Shown: in pieces, positions 60,198 to 64,000 of the stretch | How the letters are laid out: the number at the start of each line of letters is the position of its first letter | How positions within the stretch are numbered: the stretch's first letter is position 1 | Source of the DNA: Brevibacillus fluminis | GTDB lineage: Bacteria; Bacillota; Bacilli; Brevibacillales; Brevibacillaceae | Reading direction: 5' to 3' | DNA: 64,000 bases | Assembly: GCF_003710825.1 (NCBI RefSeq) | Contig: NZ_RHHQ01000024.1 | Span: 20,676 to 84,675 of the forward strand | The notes under the pieces: generated by a model | Told to the model about the DNA's origin: nothing | The model's input: the letters and a program-made list of their open reading frames with translations, nothing else | Database searches by the model: none | Translations under genes and position numbers: made by a program

Positions 60198-60488
60198 ATG
60201 AGCGCGATTACGCGTGAGCAAGTGGAGCATGTAGCCAATCTGGCGCGCCTGCAGCTGACAGAGGAAGAGGCGGAGCGTTACACGAAAGATTTGAACGCCA
60301 TTTTGGATTTTGCAGCAAAATTGAACGAACTGGACACATCCAACGTAGAGGCAACCAGCCATGCGACCGATGTGAAAAATGTGATGCGTGAAGATGTGAA
60401 CCGTCCTTCCGTTTCACCGGAGACGGCGCTTAAAAATGCGCCAGAGCAAGATGAAGGCCAATTTAAAGTGCCGGCTGTGTTTGAATAA
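60198..60488 (+). CDS. gatC: Asp/Glu-tRNA amidotransferase subunit C
   Basis: 96 residues, usual size. ITREQVEHVANLARLQLTEEE and the C-terminal LKNAPEQDEGQFKVPAVFE are diagnostic. GatC wraps around GatA and stabilises the GatAB complex. Preceded by GGAGGTGG; first gene of the gatCAB operon. Confidence 0.97.
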   Translation: MSAITREQVEHVANLARLQLTEEEAERYTKDLNAILDFAAKLNELDTSNVEATSHATDVKNVMREDVNRPSVSPETALKNAPEQDEGQFKVPAVFE

Positions 60489-60505
60489 GGAAGGAGGATA
60501 TGAGC

Positions 60506-61978
60506 GTGTCTTTGTTTGATAAGCGATTGTCAGAAATACATAGCGATCTGCGGAGCAAAACCATCTCCGTAAGCGATCTGGTGGAAGCGTCGTTGAAGCA
60601 GATCAGCGAAACGGATGGCGAGATCAAAGCGACGATTTCCGTCGATGAGGAATATGCGCGCAAGCAGGCGAAAGCGCTGGACGAGCGCCTGGCAAACCCG
60701 GGCGAGGAGCTGGGGCTTTTGTTTGGTTTGCCAGCGGGCGTGAAGGACAATATCGTCACGGAAGGTCTGCGCACCACATGTGCGAGCAAATTTTTGGCGA
60801 ACTATGATCCAATTTATGATGGGACGGTCAGCAAAAAGCTGAAAGCGGCTGATGCTGTGATCGTGTCCAAGCTGAACATGGACGAATTCGCCATGGGCGG
60901 CTCCAACGAAAACTCCGGCTTCTATCCGGCGAAAAACCCGTGGAACACCGATTATGTCCCAGGTGGCTCCAGCGGTGGTTCTGCGGCAGCGATGGCTGCG
61001 CGTCAGTTCTTCTTTACACTGGGCTCTGATACAGGTGGATCGATCCGCCAGCCGGCTGCATTTTGCGGCGTTGTTGGCTTGAAGCCAACGTACGGTCGCG
61101 TCTCCCGCTTCGGTCTGGTCGCATTCGCGTCCTCACTTGACCAAATCGGGCCGATCACCAAAAACGTCGAGGATTCCGCATATGTACTGCAAGCGATCGC
61201 GGGTCACGATCCATTCGACTCGACTTCCGCTAATGTGGACGTGCCTGACTACCTGTCCGCTTTGACCGGCGATGTAAAAGGACTACGCATCGGCGTACCG
61301 AAAGAGCTGATCGGCGAAGGTATCGATCCGGAGGTGCGCGAAGCGGTGCTGGCGGCATTGAAGCAGCTGGAGAGCATGGGTGCTACTTGGGCGGAAGTGT
61401 CAATGCCGCATACCGAGTACGCGGTGCCTGCATATTACCTCCTGTCTTCTTCCGAGGCGTCGTCCAACCTCGCGCGCTTTGACGGCGTGCGCTACGGCGT
61501 AAGAGCAGACAATGCGGAAAACCTGATCGAGCTGTACAAGGAGTCCCGCAGCCAAGGCTTCGGACCGGAAGTAAAACGCCGCATCATGCTCGGTACGTAC
61601 GCGCTGTCGTCCGGCTACTATGATGCATACTACAAAAAAGCGCAGCAAGTGCGCACGCTGATCATCAACGACTTCAAAGAAGTGTTCAACCAATTTGACG
61701 TCATTTTGCACCCGACCACGCCGACGACCGCGTTCAAAATCGGGGACAAAGTCGATGATCCAGTCAAAATGTATCTCGAAGACATTTGTACCGTTCCCGT
61801 CAACCTCGCAGGCCTGCCGGCGATCAGCGTGCCGTGCGGACTGGCTTCAAATGGAATGCCGATCGGTCTGCAAATCGTCGGTAAAACGTTTGATGAAGCA
61901 ACCATTTTGCGCGTTGCGCATGCTTATGAACAGGCCACGAGCCATCATTTGCGCAAGCCGGAATTGGTGAGGGGGTAA
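60506..61978 (+). CDS. gatA: Asp/Glu-tRNA amidotransferase subunit A
   Basis: 490 residues, amidase-signature glutaminase of the transamidosome. The Ser-cisSer-Lys triad is Lys80 (GVKDN), Ser155 (GGSSGGS) and Ser179 (TGGS). I chose GTG at 60506: AAGGAGG is 8 bases upstream and the product begins MSLFD as in B. subtilis. ATG at 60500 is too close to the site. Confidence 0.97.
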   Translation: MSLFDKRLSEIHSDLRSKTISVSDLVEASLKQISETDGEIKATISVDEEYARKQAKALDERLANPGEELGLLFGLPAGVKDNIVTEGLRTTCASKFLANYDPIYDGTVSKKLKAADAVIVSKLNMDEFAMGGSNENSGFYPAKNPWNTDYVPGGSSGGSAAAMAARQFFFTLGSDTGGSIRQPAAFCGVVGLKPTYGRVSRFGLVAFASSLDQIGPITKNVEDSAYVLQAIAGHDPFDSTSANVDVPDYLSALTGDVKGLRIGVPKELIGEGIDPEVREAVLAALKQLESMGATWAEVSMPHTEYAVPAYYLLSSSEASSNLARFDGVRYGVRADNAENLIELYKESRSQGFGPEVKRRIMLGTYALSSGYYDAYYKKAQQVRTLIINDFKEVFNQFDVILHPTTPTTAFKIGDKVDDPVKMYLEDICTVPVNLAGLPAISVPCGLASNGMPIGLQIVGKTFDEATILRVAHAYEQATSHHLRKPELVRG

Positions 61979-61983
61979 GCGAG

Positions 61984-63420
61984 ATGAGTAAGTACGAAAC
62001 CGTCATCGGCTTGGAGGTCCATGCCGAGCTTTCGACCAACAGTAAAATTTTCTGCGGCTGCAAAACCGAATTCGGAGCGCCGCCGAATACCCATACATGC
62101 CCGATCTGCTTGGGCCATCCAGGCGTATTGCCGGTGACCAACAAGCAGGCGGTAGAATTCGCGATGAAGGCAGCTCTTGCGCTGAATTGCGAAATTTCCC
62201 GCGAAACCAAGTTTGACCGCAAAAACTATTTTTACCCGGATTCGCCGAAAGCGTACCAAATCTCCCAATTCGATCAGCCGATCGGCCTGAACGGCTGGAT
62301 CGACATCGAGGTGAACGGCGAGACCAAACGCATCGGGATCACCCGTCTGCATTTGGAGGAAGATGCGGGCAAGTTGACGCACACCGATTTCGGCGGAGGC
62401 TCGCTGGTTGACTTCAACCGTGTCGGCGTACCGCTGGTGGAGATCGTCTCCGAGCCGGACCTGCGCTCGCCAGAAGAAGCGAAAGCGTATTTGGAAAAGC
62501 TCAAAGCGATTATCCAATACACCGAGGTTTCCGATGTGCGCATGGAGCAAGGCTCGCTGCGCTGTGACGCCAACGTTTCAATTCGACCGTATGGCCAAGA
62601 AGAATTGGGTACCAAAACCGAGTTGAAAAACATGAACAGCTTCCGCAACGTACAAGTGGGGCTGGAATTCGAAGTGGAGCGCCAAATCGAGGTCGTTTCC
62701 GCAGGCGGCAAAATCACGCAGGAAACCAGACGCTGGGATGAAGCGGGCAAGAAGACGATTTCCATGCGTTCCAAAGAGGAAGCGCACGACTATCGCTACT
62801 TCCCAGACCCGGATCTGGTCAGAATGCAGATTTCCGAAGAATGGATTGAAGCGGTTCGCGCGACGATTCCGGAGCTGCCGGATGCACGCCGCGAGCGCTA
62901 CATGAAAGATTTCGGTCTGTCCGGCGACGATGCGTATGTCATCACGCTGACCAAGGATTCCGCTGATTTCTACGATGCGGCGACCAAAACCGGCGCCGAT
63001 CCGAAGAGCGTGGCCAACTGGCTGATGGGCGATCTGTTCGGCTACCTGAACGCCAACAACCTGGAGCTGAAAGACGTCAAAATCACGCCGCATGGCTTGG
63101 GCGAAATGATCAACCTGATTGAAAAAGGCACGATCTCCACGAAGATCGCCAAAACCGTGTTCAAGGAAATGGTCGAGACCGGCAAAGAGCCAGCCAAGAT
63201 CGTCGAAGAGCAAGGCTTGGTGCAAATCAGCGATGAAGGCGAGCTGAAGCGCATCGTAAGCGACGTAATCGCTGCCAACCCGCAATCGGTTGAAGACTAC
63301 AAGGCAGGCAAGAAGCAGTCGATCGGCTTCCTGGTCGGCCAAGTGATGAAACAGACAAAAGGGAAAGCCAACCCGCCGATGGTTAACCAGTTGTTGACCG
63401 AAGTGCTTGAATCCTTATAG
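61984..63420 (+). CDS. gatB: Asp/Glu-tRNA amidotransferase subunit B
   Basis: 478 residues. Kinase-like domain that activates mischarged Glu-tRNAGln/Asp-tRNAAsn and a C-terminal YqeY/tail domain for tRNA binding. IGLEVHAELSTNSKIFCGC and TCPICLGHPGVLPVTN include the zinc-binding cysteines. It follows gatA by five bases, behind AGGGGG. Confidence 0.97.
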   Translation: MSKYETVIGLEVHAELSTNSKIFCGCKTEFGAPPNTHTCPICLGHPGVLPVTNKQAVEFAMKAALALNCEISRETKFDRKNYFYPDSPKAYQISQFDQPIGLNGWIDIEVNGETKRIGITRLHLEEDAGKLTHTDFGGGSLVDFNRVGVPLVEIVSEPDLRSPEEAKAYLEKLKAIIQYTEVSDVRMEQGSLRCDANVSIRPYGQEELGTKTELKNMNSFRNVQVGLEFEVERQIEVVSAGGKITQETRRWDEAGKKTISMRSKEEAHDYRYFPDPDLVRMQISEEWIEAVRATIPELPDARRERYMKDFGLSGDDAYVITLTKDSADFYDAATKTGADPKSVANWLMGDLFGYLNANNLELKDVKITPHGLGEMINLIEKGTISTKIAKTVFKEMVETGKEPAKIVEEQGLVQISDEGELKRIVSDVIAANPQSVEDYKAGKKQSIGFLVGQVMKQTKGKANPPMVNQLLTEVLESL

Positions 63421-63425
63421 AGGAA

Positions 63426-63566
63426 GTTCAAAAAGTCCGGTAAACCTAGCTGTCGAATTTCTGCGTTGCGTTGCCCCTCCGCTGCTCACGTAGACTTACC
63501 TACGTTCCGCTGCTCGGGGCTGCCGCGCCTTGAACTTCTCGGCTATGTTTATCCTCCTTTTTGAAC
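63426..63566. repeat. Palindromic dispersed-type repeat element
   Basis: Terminal arms GTTCAAAAAG and CTTTTTGAAC with further interrupted pairing (GTAAACCTAGC against GCTATGTTTAT). The centre is ACGTAG ACTTAC CTACGT, flanked by two copies of TCCGCTGCTC and by CCCC/GGGG. It is GC-rich, non-coding and directly follows gatB. It looks like a miniature inverted-repeat or REP-like element found in many genomic copies; copy number cannot be tested here. Confidence 0.7.
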
Positions 63567-63599
63567 GCGAAATAAATCGTTTTGAAGGGGAGCTTAACG

Positions 63600-63947
63600 A
63601 TGAACATTCTGTCCGTAACAGGCGAACAAGTTCCTGCCGGCAAAGGCGGCTCGCCGTCCGACACGTTCGATCGCTCCATCGCCACCTATCAGGCGGGGGA
63701 AGCGACGAAAAGCCTGACGGTCACCTATTGCCGTTATTTCGGCAAAGCGCTGGCCGAGCAAGGAATTTATGACCAGGAGCAGGAAGGTGTTCCGGTCAAT
63801 CGCATTGCCGCGATTTTGTTTTTGGAGCAGAACCCCGACACCAAAGAAGGACGCCAGTATTACAACGAAACGGCCGCATTTCTCAAGCTGTTCGAAGGAT
63901 TTTCGCTGGCGCAGTTCAAGCAGAAGTATGGCGCTGTGCTTTCGTAA
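63600..63947 (+). CDS. Small hypothetical protein
   Basis: 115 residues, no family recognised. The ATG at 63600 has AAGGGGAG seven bases upstream. The protein is soluble and mildly acidic, starting MNILSVTGEQVPAGKGG, with helical segments near the middle and the end (FLKLFEGFSLAQFKQKYG). It lies between the palindromic repeat and an insertion-sequence end, in a transition to accessory DNA. Confidence 0.6.
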   Translation: MNILSVTGEQVPAGKGGSPSDTFDRSIATYQAGEATKSLTVTYCRYFGKALAEQGIYDQEQEGVPVNRIAAILFLEQNPDTKEGRQYYNETAAFLKLFEGFSLAQFKQKYGAVLS

Positions 63948-63978
63948 AAGAGTGCCTATAACAAAACGCTTCCGTTTT

Positions 63979-64000
63979 TGAAGTGACCCCAAAAAGTTAG
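63979..64000. mobile_element. Probable start of an IS3-family insertion sequence
   Basis: The last bases, TGAAGTGACCCC followed by AAAAAGTTAG, resemble the terminal inverted repeat of IS3-family (IS150-like) elements, which often begin with a TG and contain ACCCC-AAA-GTTAG. The rest of the element would lie beyond the window. Confidence 0.5.

Noticed and set aside
1..64000. CRISPR arrays, tRNA and rRNA genes, phage integrase sites
   Set aside because: I looked for regularly spaced repeats, cloverleaf-like tRNA ends and rRNA signatures on both strands and saw none.

Overview
The window looks like a piece of a moderately GC-rich (roughly 55%) spore-forming Bacillales chromosome. The pointers are Gram-positive style ribosome binding sites, a PurR-box purine operon, TPP riboswitches, a CamS/YerH lipoprotein and GatCAB. 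The gene order purH-purD ... yerA ... yerB-yerC-pcrB-pcrA-ligA ... camS ... gatCAB is the same backbone as in Bacillus subtilis. Brevibacillus is my best guess at genus, with Tumebacillus-like relatives as the alternative; this is inference from gene content and repeat style.

Layout. 1-5.9 kb: truncated MFS exporter, a four-helix sensor-domain membrane protein, FapA, an M29 aminopeptidase and an iron-dependent alcohol dehydrogenase. 6.0-13.1 kb: purine operon purC-S-Q-L-F-M-N under a PurR-type promoter. 13.2-18.3 kb: thiamin genes, with thiD-M-E-W leftward and thiC rightward, each behind its own TPP riboswitch. 18.4-20.9 kb: a small sporulation-like protein and a secreted amidohydrolase. 21.0-23.8 kb: purH-purD, detached from the rest of pur but carrying a close copy of the purC promoter. 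23.9-26.4 kb: a DUF2892 protein coupled to a 48-residue membrane peptide, and a YerA-type adenine deaminase. 26.8-31.9 kb: branched-chain amino acid ABC transporter (LivJ-H-M-G-F). 32.0-35.0 kb: acetyltransferase, MocR-type regulator and AzlCD exporter.

35.1-40.8 kb is the most unusual region: a divergent sigma-54-controlled catabolic cluster. One arm has an enhancer-binding regulator and a nitrilase-superfamily protein. The other has a second nitrilase-superfamily protein, an iron alcohol dehydrogenase and an APC permease. Both nitrilase-fold proteins carry serine at the normally invariant catalytic cysteine. The divergent intergenic region holds a canonical -24/-12 promoter and two near-identical upstream dyads.

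40.8-44 kb: an orphan gene, a long inverted-repeat element and a CssRS-like two-component system. 44-56.4 kb: the yerB-yerC-pcrB / phzF-lysR / pcrA-ligA / Asp-box lipoprotein / Ppx-GppA-like / camS backbone. 56.5-63.4 kb: a glutamate-semialdehyde dehydrogenase with its own -24/-12 promoter and RocR-like dyads, a TagO-like transferase, phosphatidylserine decarboxylase and gatCAB. The right end has a palindromic dispersed-type repeat, a small orphan gene and what appears to be the first terminal bases of an IS3-family element.
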